From Rebecca billardiae RCC1528 (Eukaryota > Haptophyta), in assembly GCA_965240325.2 (NCBI GenBank), contig OZ251238.1, positions 682,001 through 746,000 on the forward strand: a stretch of DNA of 64,000 bases, in the 5' to 3' direction. The translations under genes were made by a program, and so were the position numbers. This document shows, piece by piece, positions 21,938 through 31,941 of this stretch (its first letter is position 1; every line of letters starts with the position of its first letter). The notes under the pieces are model-generated. The model had not been told where the DNA came from. It saw nothing but the letters and a program-made list of their open reading frames with translations, and did not search any database.

Positions 21938-22307
21938 GCCCGCCCGCCGCCGGCGGGCCGGGCTGCGACGTCGACTACATGACCTCATCCGCTTCATCGC
22001 CCAGAGCGCACTAGGCGGCGCGCTCACTCTCCAAGCCCCTCTTCTGCAGCTGCGCGCCGCTTGGCCGCCGGCGCCGCGGCGCAGCGTACTAACTACGACC
22101 TCATTCCTCATCCAGGCGCCCACGTGGGCGCACGCAGGGGCGACAGCCGCGCCTACCGCCTGCCGGCGCAGCTGCTCGCAGCTAGGTCGGCGGGCGGCGA
22201 CATCGACTACGACCTCACCCTCATCCAAGTGCTCCGGAAGGCGCTCGGCCGCGGCGGCATCTGCCGTCGTCGCCGCCGCGCGCCCCAGGCCGAGGCGGTG
22301 CTCCATC
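21938..22307 (+). repeat. Dispersed repeat, copy 2 (partner at 2.7 kb)
   Basis: Longer copy of the sequence at 2729-2988, directly after the CA repeat. It retains three versions of the unit reading YDLxLIQxL in broken frames. The remains of a coding repeat are likely, with no intact gene. Confidence 0.6.
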
Positions 22308-22496
22308 CCGGCCCCGGCTCCCGTAGGGGGGCAGGGCTGCGGGTGGCGCACTGCCTGACCTGGTCGGAAGACGCGGACGAATTCTATGTAGTGTCCGCTG
22401 CACTCTGAGCCTGACGCTTGCCCGTTGCATACCACGTCGTTAAATGTACAGTACGACAGAATATATTATACGTAACTATACTATGCTGCTACTTAA

Positions 22497-22618
22497 TCTC
22501 TCTCTCTCTCTAGATCTAGATCTAGATCTAGATCTAGATCTAGATCTACTAGATCTAGAGATCTAGATCTAGATCTACTAGATCTAGAGATCTAGATCTA
22601 GATATACATATATATACT
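22497..22618. repeat. (CT)n and (AGATCT)n satellite-like array
   Basis: A run of eight CT units passes into about 15 copies of the palindromic hexamer AGATCT. Two longer units containing tactagatctagag are interspersed, giving a second-order repeat. It is self-complementary throughout. Confidence 0.9.
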
Positions 22619-23731
22619 GACAATGACTCATCTTGGCCCGCGGTGCAGGGCGGAGCGCGCAGCGTGGAGCCCGCACCAGCGGGCCCGAACCACAATTCAA
22701 AAAGATCTTTGATCAAAGAAAAAAGGGACGGGGGACGATTTTCAGGGCTGGAGGAGACCGAGTTTCGAATTTTGAGACTCCCTTACAGGTGCATCCTCGT
22801 CGAAAAAGGGCGCGGCCGCCGTCTTGAATAGTGAACAGAGGAATCAACGAAACCCACGCCCAAGTGTGCCAGGGTGAGTAATTACGGGTGGACTCAGTCG
22901 TTCATGTGTGACCATAGTAAATAAATATGGGCCTCGCCGCCGCAAGAACGACTCTCACCAACTCCAATACTGCGAGACATTGAAAAATACCCGCAGCTAT
23001 TCGTCGCCAGCCCATTTCATAGTCACTGATCAACGCACCGAGCTGGCGAGCCTCAAAACTGCCGTCGTCGCAAGGCAGCAGGTTTTGAGCCCGTTTCGGA
23101 GGTGGCGAGGGCGCCGCGCGACTCTCGCCTCCAAGCAAGGGCGGGCGATGGGCAGGTGCGCGCGGCCAGTGGCGCCTGGAGCGCGCGTCTGCGGCGGGTC
23201 CCGACGGCCGTCGACATCGTGTTCGTGCCCCGCTCACTAGTCACTCCGCGCGCCCCTGCCGCCCTGTCGATGCCTGCGCGGCCGGGGCCGCGCGTCAGCG
23301 CAGCCGCCGCCCTTTGTTCGGGCTCTCGCAAGCTCGGGGGCAGCGGCGCCTGACTGATGCCGGACTGATCGATCTCTGAGTCTCCGACTTCACCACACGC
23401 CCCCCTTGTCATGCCTCTCCGCCAGGGTCTCCCAGAACTCTTCTTCAGAGCAGGCGCGCCAACCCGAATCCATCGATCTGTTCCGTGCCGGCACTCTCGG
23501 CCCGCGCCGGCAAGTCTGTCTGCAGCGCTGGACGGGCGGACCTAGGAGGACGAGCTGCGGCGCGGACGACGGTGGTGCGCGACGTCCCCAGAGCTGGCCG
23601 TGCCTCTGCGACGCGTGCCGAGCCTGACCGAGGTGTGTCACCCCGTGACCCCGTGCAGTGCAACCGCGGCGTGCGGAGTGAATAACAATCACCGGTGCCC
23701 TCGCACCTCGGCACACACAGTGCTCCCTCTG

Positions 23732-24047
23732 GCTGTCTGCTCCGCGTGGCCTGGCGTGCACGTAGATAGAGTTGCGCTCATGCGTCGATCACGCCTCGCG
23801 CCCGCCTGTCGGCCGTCGCGCAGGCGCTGGTCGAACCCTACTCGGACCAGTGCAAATCATCTACTCCTGGCTGGCGCTGCCCGGCGGCGCGCGGTGACGA
23901 CAGACAGCGCGGTCAGCAGCAGCGGCCCGAACGAATCCGCGGCCCCGCACCGTGTTCCCTGGCTGTCAGAGTGTCAGCTCCACGTGGCCTGGCGTGCACG
24001 TGGAGTCGCGCTCATGCGTCGATCACGCCTCGTCGCATCCGCCTGTA
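23732..24047 (+). repeat. Imperfect direct repeat pair (~80 bp, ~230 bp apart)
   Basis: The blocks gtggcctggcgtgcacgt and gcgctcatgcgtcgatcac occur in order in 23732-23812 and again in 23962-24047. This is a local duplication of unknown origin. Confidence 0.6.
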
Positions 24048-24304
24048 CACAATCCGGGCGCCGGCGCCGGCGGCTGCGATGGGCCCGCGCCCGGCGCCGG
24101 CACCGGGGCGCAGCGGCGCGCCGCTGGAGTCTAGTTGTACGGGCATGCAACTGGTCTGTCAATAGACGACTGCGACGGAGGGTGCACCGCCACCGCGGGC
24201 CCCGAACTACGTTCGTTCTACGGAAAAGGACCGCGGAACGCGGTCATATTAATCTCGCGCTGTGCCTGTGTCGATCGTATACGGCTAGGCCGTTAATCAG
24301 CGCG

Positions 24305-24306
<2 letters not shown>

Positions 24307-24343
<37 letters not shown>

Positions 24344-24365
24344 AGAGAGAGAGAGAGAGAGAGAG
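24307..24365. repeat. (GA)n microsatellite
   Basis: About 58 bp of GA units with a single ATCA interruption. Confidence 0.95.
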
Positions 24366-25087
24366 GAAGAGGAACTTAGCGTGCTGCCTTGATGAACACG
24401 GGCCTGCGGCGCGTCGCTACTCGCTAGCTGCGATGGTAGACCTACATCAATGTACTACTCAGCAATACATCAATACTCAATTAGTGAGTCAATAGCTGCC
24501 TAGACCAGTTGCACGCGTGAGCGCCGAAAAAACGACTCTTTGGCAGTGATAGTCACAGTCGCCCCCGGCGGGCATGCCGCTGCCGCCGGTGGCGGCGGCA
24601 GCGGGAGCGTGGCAGCGATCTACCACATTCCGCGTTACACGCTGCGCCGCGCGCGCCAGGTGCCAGGTGCCCCCGGTCCGCCGCGCGGAAGGCAGCGCGG
24701 TCGGCGAGCGCAGAGGTGAGAAGGAGGCGCGCATCGTGAGAGCTTCAGCAGCTTGCCCGCGCTTCACGTAGGGTTGCGTGCGCACGCGGTCTGTACCCGT
24801 ACACGCGATCGTGGCGTGAGCCACTCCAGGTCCTGCCTGCGCCTCGCGGGCCGTGCCGCCGGCGCCTCATCTCCTGAATCCTCGTCCACGTTCATGAGGA
24901 TAGCACTGAGCACGCGCATCGGTTCGCGCGCTCGCGGCCGATGGCGCGGGCAGCTCCTCGCGTCGAGGGCGTTTGGTTGGAGGTGCATCCACGAATGTTG
25001 GCACGGTGCTGCCCGATCCTAACGCTGAGGCGGCGCGCTTCCCGAAGGCAGCAGCATTGGCTGATGCCTTCTACCTTTGGGCAAGAA

Positions 25088-25267
25088 GGTTGCGCAGGGT
25101 TGCCCTGCGCAACCGCGCGCTGACGCTGCCGGCGCCGACGGGCGCGCGCGCGGCGTGGCTTCTGGTGGGCACCTGCCCTGGGTTTTTCCGTTCGTTCTCA
25201 GCGACGGTGGGGCCGATTGACATGCGGATTGGATTGGTGCATTGCGAATCGGCTTCGCAATGCACCA
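25088..25267. repeat. Two perfect long hairpins
   Basis: Hairpin 1 at 25088-25114 has 12-bp perfect arms (GGTTGCGCAGGG) and a 3-nt loop. Hairpin 2 at 25235-25267 has 14-bp perfect arms (TGGTGCATTGCGAA) and a 5-nt loop. GGTTTTTCCG recurs inverted on either side of hairpin 2 (near 25180 and 25300), so the whole 130-bp block could fold back. It lies just left of mobile element copy A. Confidence 0.75.
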
Positions 25268-25749
25268 TTGCGCTCGGATCGGCGCGGAAGTCTAGCGGAA
25301 AAACCGAGATTTCACGCATGACGGATACTCACCCGTGCTGTTGAGAGCTACCAGCAAGATTTGGTGAGATGCAGTGGTGCTTGAACATTATATTTTAGTG
25401 CGCTGACCCCCGAGATTCCAGAGACCAATTCTATGATTTAAAGACACAGGCACGAGGGCGCAGCTCTCCTGATTCGTCTGTCGAAGTACTGAATGGAGTT
25501 AATGGAGGATGTCGGAGCGCGTTGGCCGCGGGTGAGGGAGTCGTCGTAACCGATGCTGATCACACGGTCACTGAGGTAGTAGGCGCCCGGGGATGCCGCT
25601 GTTTTGCAGTCGTCGTCGGCCTTGGTCATCATGTAGTTGCCCGTGTCGTCGTCGTCCGAGGCTGTTCAAGTTGATGCCGTAGTGCAGGTAGTGGATGTGG
25701 TCGCCCGGGCCGGTGTGCGCGGCCTAGTGGCCTTGCCGAGTTGAGGGAG

Positions 25750-25866
25750 TAGTCGCCCTTGCCGTTGAGGAAGTCGTCGTCCTTGCCGTTGAGGAAGTCG
25801 TCGCCCTGGCCGCAGAGGAAGTCGTCGCCCTTGCCGTTGAGGAAGTCGTCGTCCTGGCCGCTGAGG
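25750..25866 (-). repeat. 24-bp tandem repeat inside the mobile sequence
   Basis: Five units of about 24 bp, which on the minus strand encode GKGDDFLN-type octapeptides. The frame continues only to about 25629. The resemblance to acidic calcium-binding glycine/aspartate repeats is superficial, because the period is eight, not nine. The same block is present in copy B at 55905-56021. Confidence 0.7.
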
Positions 25867-25919
25867 GTGCCTGCGCTGCCCAACCGGGCGCGTCTGGCGC
25901 GCCAGCGCCGCGCGCGGCT

Positions 25920-27023
25920 CTACGCCAGCGACTGCGGCGCGGCGGCAGCCAGGTCACGGGGGGGGTCGCCGAGGGACGCGGTGCGAGCCTGCTTGGCCGG
26001 CTTGGCGTCGCTCCCGCCAGCGGAGGAGGGCCCATCCTCCTCCGCCGGCGTGGACGGCTCGGTCGCCGCGCGCTTGCCGGCTGCCGCGGCGCCGGGGGGC
26101 AGGACCAGGCGGTAGTTGGACTCCCCGAGCGCCGGCCTGGCCTGTTGCACCTCGGGCCCGTCCGACGGCGCGGCCGCGGTTGGTGGCTGGGGTGGCGGGA
26201 TGGCATCGTCCGAACCCTCCCCCTCGGGCTCCTCCGCCTCCGGGCCGGCGGGGTCCGCCGCCTGTTGGTCGGCCGGCTGAGGAGCAGGGCGGCGCGCAGC
26301 GGCGGGCGGCGCGGGCGGCACAGGCGGCGCGGGCGGCACGCCCCACAGGTTGTGTGGGACGCGGGCGGCGCCGGCGATGCGGCGGCTCGGCTTGAGCGGC
26401 GCGAAGAAGATGGGGTGCTCGGGGTCGATGGGCATGAAACGCAGGCGGAGGAAGATCAGGTTCACACCGCCGGAGTAGATGTTGGTCTCGACGTGCTCAC
26501 CGTTGGTCACGTACTTGTTGATGTCGGGCACGATCTGCTCGTAGAGGGCCCTGTGAAACTGCACGAGCGTCATCGTGGGGCTAACCGGGAGCGTGAGGGA
26601 CACGTCCTTCGCCTGGGTTGCGAGGTCGGCCGCCGACAGCGCGAGCATCTCCTGCGTGAGCTCCGTGGTGCACGCCGTGAGAATGTTCGGCATGCACAGG
26701 CTGGTGGCCAGGCGGCGGCAGATGGTCATGTTCTCGAGCACCGAGCCGGTGAAGGAGAAAACGTGCTTATTGCCTTTGGGGTCCTGGGTGAGTCCTGAGA
26801 GCAGTCGCCCGCCTTGCGAGTTGGGCGCCACGTCGCTCAGGCAGCGCGCGCTCAGCTTGATCATCGTCGTGCACATCTGCTGGCCCGCATCCCGCCTGGC
26901 GGTGGGGGTGCTCGGCCGTTCCACCTGCAGCCCGCGCTCGAAGTTGTTGGAAGAGGGGAAGAAGCTCAAGGCGCTCCTGCTGTTGAGACGGTCGCGGAAA
27001 AAGCCGTGCTGGTAAGGGGGCAT
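25920..27023 (-). CDS. Unrecognised protein of the duplicated element, copy A
   Basis: 367 residues from ATG 27023, which sits in the strong initiation context GCCACCATGC. The frame is open further upstream, with another ATG at 27119. The N-terminal ~240 residues look like a folded domain of unknown family, with segments such as HVFSFTGSVLENMTICRRL and GGVNLIFLRLRFMPIDPEH. The C-terminal third is disordered, Pro/Ala/Glu-rich, with basic patches (AGKRAA, KPAKQAR). I see no transposase, integrase, reverse transcriptase or helicase motif. Between the two copies there is one silent change and one amino-acid change (Ala versus Val, six residues from the end). It could be an element-encoded DNA-binding or structural protein, but that is a guess. 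Confidence 0.6.
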   Translation of the reverse strand: MPPYQHGFFRDRLNSRSALSFFPSSNNFERGLQVERPSTPTARRDAGQQMCTTMIKLSARCLSDVAPNSQGGRLLSGLTQDPKGNKHVFSFTGSVLENMTICRRLATSLCMPNILTACTTELTQEMLALSAADLATQAKDVSLTLPVSPTMTLVQFHRALYEQIVPDINKYVTNGEHVETNIYSGGVNLIFLRLRFMPIDPEHPIFFAPLKPSRRIAGAARVPHNLWGVPPAPPVPPAPPAAARRPAPQPADQQAADPAGPEAEEPEGEGSDDAIPPPQPPTAAAPSDGPEVQQARPALGESNYRLVLPPGAAAAGKRAATEPSTPAEEDGPSSAGGSDAKPAKQARTASLGDPPRDLAAAAPQSLA

Positions 27024-27253
27024 GGTGGCCGGTGTGGCGGGCGCGGGGCTGCGGAGGGCCGGGGGGCGGGTGCGGAAGCACTGCGGTGCGAGCGAGGTCG
27101 GTGCTGGTGCCAAAGGCATTTCGGCGCGCGGGGTTGAAATCAAATTTCAAAACCCAGGTCCGGAGTGGCCCCGCCGGTCCCCCGGACCACGGCGGCCCGT
27201 CGTGCGTTTCGGGGGGAGAGGGGTTTGTCGCGAAACGGGCAGGATGGGGAAAA

Positions 27254-27273
27254 GGGGGGGGGGGGGGGGGGGG
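27254..27273. repeat. Poly-G tract (20 bp)
   Basis: Homopolymer G within copy A, 34 bp in copy B. Capable of G-quadruplex formation and of replication slippage. Confidence 0.9.
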
Positions 27274-27747
27274 CTCGCGGCCGCCGCGGGGAGGCCGGGA
27301 CGGGCGCGGTCTCCACCTGAGGGCCGGGCGCTGCTCAGGAAGGAGGGCGGCCCACACTCCGCGTGTCGCTCCCCAGTGCCTCCGCACAGGCACACCGCAG
27401 GTGTTCGCCGTCGTGTCGGGATGAGCATGCGCTTGGCGTCCGCACCCGGGGCCAGTCCTTTCATGGTCAGCAAGCAGGCGGGGGGGGGGGCGTGCGTGTG
27501 CAAGCGCGGGTGGATATGTCGTGTCTGCGATATGCGGAGTGTTGGATGCGGGTTGCGCCGGTGCCCCAGGGCACCGGTGAGTGTGTCGCCGCCCGCGGCG
27601 CGGCAATTATTTTTTGAATCGATCGACGGGTGGACGAAAATAGACCAGCCGGGGCGGTCACAAAGTTATTATAATATTACAGTTTACTAAGAATAAGAGA
27701 CGCACGCAGCTCAGGCGTGCGATTCCAGTCGGGGGCGGCATTTGGCG

Positions 27748-28044
27748 ATGCCTGCCCCCTCTGCGATCATGCTCCACTGCTACATCCAGCGCCAGATACT
27801 GAGCACCACCTCTTCTCTGACTTCTGAGTGCCCTGAGGTCGATGCCTACCGCATGGCTGCTGCCAGAAGCGTATCGCATGTAATTGAGCCCTTCATGCAG
27901 GGACAGGCTGCAGCATGGAACTTGGCACGTCACGTGTGCTCTGGGGCTGCCCTCATGGACAGGGTGCCCAGCACACTGAAGACCACTGTGGCCGTGTGGG
28001 GGGCAACGTGCATCTCGGCAGGACCATGCACGTGGCCTTACTGA
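27748..28044 (+). CDS. Uncharacterised ORF (possible exon)
   Basis: 99 residues from ATG 27748. Amino-acid composition is balanced (LHCYIQRQILSTTSSL, VIEPFMQGQAAAWNLA), unlike the Arg/Ala-rich shadow frames typical of this GC-rich DNA. No family recognised. It may be the first exon of a gene continuing into the Gln/Pro-rich frame at 28234-29106, but no splice pair could be fixed. Confidence 0.35.
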   Translation: MPAPSAIMLHCYIQRQILSTTSSLTSECPEVDAYRMAAARSVSHVIEPFMQGQAAAWNLARHVCSGAALMDRVPSTLKTTVAVWGATCISAGPCTWPY

Positions 28045-28233
28045 AGGCAGGGCTAGGCTGCATCATGCAGGCCCGCAAGGACGTGGACTCCCAGCTGTCA
28101 AAGGCAGGACGTCTCCTTCGGCTTCGACATGCCAGGGAGCTTCGGCCGCCGCCTGGGCACGGCCAGGGGGGGCAGCCCCCACCCCCACAGGCACAGGCAG
28201 GCCCAGGAGGGGCGATTGCCATGAATAATCAAG

Positions 28234-29106
28234 TTGCAAGGACCACCTGTCATCCAGCAGCAACCCCCTGCCCAGGCTGGCCAGGGCTGGCAGGCAGGCG
28301 CGGGGCAGGCCAACCTGCACCAGCCCATAGCGCGCGGTCACCACGTGCGCCCCCAGCTACTCTTGCGGGCGTGGCCTCTTCAGCGTGCTCGCCCCCTCCC
28401 TATGGTGATTGCGTGGCCACTGCAGCCTGCCACACCTCTTGTGGCATGGCCGCTCCAATATGCCACCCAGCTGGCTCGCAGCGATGTGGGTCCACCGGAC
28501 AATGTGTTGACACATGGGGGCCCTGAGATGGAGGCAGACCCGGCTGCTGGCAGTCACACTGGTAACGGAGCTCAAAGCGGCCTTACGCAGTCAGACACTG
28601 GACAGCAGGCCACACAGACACCTGCTGGCTCTGCCAGGCCACTGGCAGCCCCCAGGCGCAGGCTGCCTCCTCCTAGTCAAGCTCAGCAAGACAGACCCCC
28701 GACCCAACGACACTGCCCACCCCGCCAGGCAAATGTGCCGCAGCAGAGCACGCTACCCCCTGCAAAGCGCAGCAGGAAGAGGCGAGCAAACGACACCTCC
28801 CCAGGCGTATTAGCCATCGCCACCACTTTGCTTGCTTCCTACAGCGGCCCACGCCCTGACTTGATGCCCGATGTAGCACACATGTCTGACATGACCCCCT
28901 TTGCCTCCATAGCTGCACGAGTGAAATACAGGCGCCTCGCTGCCAGGGCCAGTGCGGCCCAGACCCCTGCCCAGCTACTGGGCTCGATGACAGTCCCCTC
29001 AGTCCCCTTCCCCGCGCAGGGATCGGCTAGTGGCTGGCCCTCTGCCCCACACTGCCAGGGCACCCTAGGGGGTGCCCCTTCTGCCGACTCGGCTCAAACT
29101 CGATGA
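28234..29106 (+). CDS. Uncharacterised Pro/Gln-rich ORF (possible exon)
   Basis: 290 codons open, with no early ATG (the frame starts at a TTG), so it is probably an internal or terminal exon or a remnant. The protein is rich in Pro, Gln and Ala, with a basic cluster KRSRKRR that could be a nuclear signal and a final ~100-residue part of more ordinary composition. GC is lower than in the neighbouring genes. The function is not recognised. Confidence 0.35.
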   Translation: MQGPPVIQQQPPAQAGQGWQAGAGQANLHQPIARGHHVRPQLLLRAWPLQRARPLPMVIAWPLQPATPLVAWPLQYATQLARSDVGPPDNVLTHGGPEMEADPAAGSHTGNGAQSGLTQSDTGQQATQTPAGSARPLAAPRRRLPPPSQAQQDRPPTQRHCPPRQANVPQQSTLPPAKRSRKRRANDTSPGVLAIATTLLASYSGPRPDLMPDVAHMSDMTPFASIAARVKYRRLAARASAAQTPAQLLGSMTVPSVPFPAQGSASGWPSAPHCQGTLGGAPSADSAQTR

Positions 29107-30109
29107 TCTTGAATTGCAAGGCCGTGCACTGCTTGTACCTGGGACCACCCCACAGTGTTGGGCTTGTATGCTGTAGTTGGCAATGGCATACCCCCGCCCC
29201 CTCTGGCTAGGCGGGCTGTCCACAGTGGAGTGGTGTCAAGACACTACGGGTGTCTCGGTCAGTGGTTTGAAGTTGGGTGAGGGTGGTGGTTGGTTGGGGG
29301 CTGGCCAGGGTAGGGCTGGAGGCTTCGGCCGCCAGCCTGATCACCCGGAGCCCGTTATAAAGGGGAATTTTACTAGGCGAGATTACTGTGTATGGGGGTA
29401 TGGAGCGCTCGCTGTGGAACTTGAGCCGGGTGGAACTTGACTTTGAGCCCGCATTTCCCAGCGAAGTGCCCCATCTCGACGTGGCTGGCACGGTCGGCAC
29501 ACGCTCCTGATAGCTCGTTTCGCGGTGCTGCAGACCTTGGGCAGACCAGGCAGACATGCCGCGACCGAATTACCGGGCCATGTGCGCACCACATCCGCGC
29601 TACGTGGCCTGCGCGCTGGACGACTGAGAGTCAACGCCGAACCACTGCCATTCCACTGCCCCGCATGCACCCCGAGTCACCTTCAGAGGGCGTCGACGAG
29701 CGCAGAGCGGGTGCGCTGGAGTTCGACCAACTCGTGTACCTTCTTGCAAGCACCAGCGGCGAGGTCGCAAGCTGAACCTTGACAAGCCGTGGAACTTGAG
29801 CTGGTCGGCAGCAAAACCACCACTTGGCACCGGATCAAGTTAGCAGCGTGCGAGGAGGAGGCGCGGTGCGCGTCCGCGGCTGGCGAGAGGCGTCCGGACC
29901 GTGCCGTTCTCGGCCGCGCCCGCGCGCTTCCCGCCGCCGCCGGCCCCGTGTACGCCCGTCGTCGCCCTCGCCGCGCGGGCGCCAAACCGGCTCAAGTTCG
30001 AGGTCTCCCGGCAGCCATCGTGTGTGAATTCACACCAGACAAGCGCGAGCCAACGGTGCGGAATCAGCGGCGGCGGCGCCAGGCGTACAGTAGCGGTAGA
30101 CTGGCGCCC
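29107..30109. other. Intergenic upstream of CAP
   Basis: About 1 kb without a recognised gene. TGGAACTTGA-like words recur at about 29416, 29431 and 29791. The CAP promoter should lie in the right-hand part. Confidence 0.4.
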
Positions 30110-30233
30110 ATGGACGAGAAGTTCGTCGCCTTGCTCGGGCGGCTTGAGACGGTCACTTCGCGGCTCGAGGCAGTCGACCTGCGGAGTGCGCCAGCTGCCG
30201 GCTCGGCCAGCGCGGCTGTGGCCAGCGCGCCAC

Positions 30234-30275
<42 letters not shown>

Positions 30276-31095
30276 CATCTGCCTCCTCTGGCGGCGGCGT
30301 GCCCGCGGGTGCCAGTGCGACGGGCTCGGCCTTCTTGAAGGGGTTCGACGACCTGATCGCCTCGCACGTGAACGTCTGGGCGGGCCACGCCGAGAAGGTC
30401 GGGCCAGACACGGCGAAGCAGGCCACGCACGTGCGCGCCGCCTTTGACGCGCAGCGCAAGTTCCTCGAGGCGGCGGCCGCGTGCAAGAAGCCCTCGGGCG
30501 AGGAGCTGCCGATGATGCTGAAGGAGACGTCGAACGCGATCGCGGCGACGCAGGCCGCCGTCGAGCGCCGCTCGAAGGACTTCGAGCTGCTCAACGCCGT
30601 CGGCGAGGGCATCGCTGCGCTCGGCTGGGTCGCGGTCGAGCCGTTGCCCGTGCCTCACGTGGAGGAGATGAAGAATGCCTCCGACTTCTACGGGACCAAG
30701 GTGCTGATGAAGAACAAGAACGACTCGGCGGCGGAGGCGCAGGTGCGCGTGGCCTTCGCCAACGCGTGGAAGGAGCTGCTCATCGCGCTCGGCGCGTACG
30801 TCAAGGAGCACCACCGCACCGGCGTCAGCTGGAACCCCAAGGTGCGCCCGGCGCCTGCGCCCGGTGGCGCACCCAGCCGGCTGCCCGCGCGGCCGCGCGC
30901 TGCGGCGGGCGGGGCGAAGGCAGCCGCCGTGCCGCCGCGCGCCGCGTCATCGCGTGCGCGTGGAGCGTGCCGGCCGCGCACGGCTCACGTGGCGCCCCCC
31001 CCGCGCCCCCCGCGCGCGCCCTCGCGCAGGGCGTCCTGGTGCATGAGTGGTCAGGCAGCGGCGCCGGAGCTGCGCCGAGCACAGGCGGCGGTGGC

Positions 31096-31128
<33 letters not shown>

Positions 31129-31941
31129 GCGCCCGTGGACGGAGCGTCCGCCGGCGGAAGTATGAGCGGCGGGATGGCCTCTGTCTTCTCGCAGATCAAC
31201 CAAACCGGCCTGGCTGTCACCTCGGGCCTCCGCCACGTGACCAAAGGCGACAAGAGCGCGCCGCCGGCCGCAGGCGCGAAGAAGCCGGCTGGCGGCGCGT
31301 CTGCCGGCGCGGGCTCGACCGCGGCGGCGGCCGCGCCCGTCGAGGGGCGCAAGAAGCTCGAGGGCAAGAAGTGGATGGTCGAGCACTTCAAGGGCGACGC
31401 CAGCATCGTCATCGACCAGGCGAGGCTTCAGGTGCGCAGCGCCTCCGCGCGCTGCGCCCTCCCTCCCACCCGCCCGCCTCGCGCCAACCAGCTGAGCGCG
31501 CGCGCGCCCTCCCGCGCCGCGCCCGCCCGCCTGCCGCCGTTCGGTGCGCAGGAGAGCGTCTACCTGTTCAAGTGCGACGGTTGCGTCGTGCAGGTGAAGG
31601 GCAAGGTGAACCAGATCGCGATCGACTCGTGCAAGAAGACGCAGGTGGTCTTCGACTCGGTGATGGCGGGCCTTGAGGTGATCAACTCGACGGGGTGCAA
31701 GGTGCAGGTGACCGGCTCGGTCGGCACGATCAACGTGGAGAAGTCGGAGGGCACGCAGCTCATCCTCTCCACAGAGGCGCTCAAGGCCGACATCATCTCC
31801 GCCAAGTCGTCCGAGCTCAACATCATCGTGCCCGGCGCAACAGAGAAGGACGAGTACAAGGAGCACGCCATCCCCGAGCAGTTCATCTCCAAGTACGACG
31901 GCAAGCGCTTTGTGACGACCACGCTCGAGCACGCGGCGTGA
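30110..31941 (+). CDS. CAP: Adenylyl cyclase-associated protein (CAP/Srv2)
   Basis: Three exons, 30110-30841, 31030-31431 and 31552-31941 (introns 188 and 120 nt, both GTGCGC...CAG), giving 507 residues. The order is that of the family: a short coiled-coil start (MDEKFVALLGRLETVTSRLE), a Gly-rich linker, the helical-folded domain to residue ~244, a polyproline run (267-277), a WH2-like part with ASVFSQINQTG, then the C-terminal beta-helix (CARP) domain from ~348. The CARP domain includes VEHFKGDASIVI and VYLFKCDGCVVQVKGKVNQI. CAP works with cofilin to sever and recycle actin filaments and reload actin with ATP. The first intron joins GVSWNPK to GVLVHEW in phase 0. ATG 30110 is the first Met before the coiled coil. 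Confidence 0.93.

Larger units (their letters stand above)
22619..25087. other. Gene-poor region with simple repeats
   Basis: About 2.5 kb without a recognised gene. It contains a direct repeat near 23.73 and 23.96 kb and a GA tract at 24.3 kb. Many frames are open simply because of high GC. Confidence 0.5.
25423..27551 (-). mobile_element. 2.1-kb duplicated mobile sequence, copy A
   Basis: 2129 bp that reappears at 55578-57720 in the same orientation. The only differences noticed are two single-base changes and the length of a poly-G tract (20 versus 34). The shared sequence starts at GACCAATTCTATG and stops abruptly after GTTGGATGCGG; the flanks are unrelated. There are no terminal inverted repeats, long direct repeats or terminal poly-A, and no clear target duplication. 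It carries one long minus-strand gene and a downstream block of 24-bp tandem repeats. The sharp boundaries and near identity show recent movement or duplication, but the element class is unknown. Confidence 0.8.

Noticed and set aside
25750-25866. GDDFLNG-like repeats as RTX calcium-binding toxin repeats
   Set aside because: The period is eight rather than nine residues, the GGxGxD pattern is not kept, and the frame is short.
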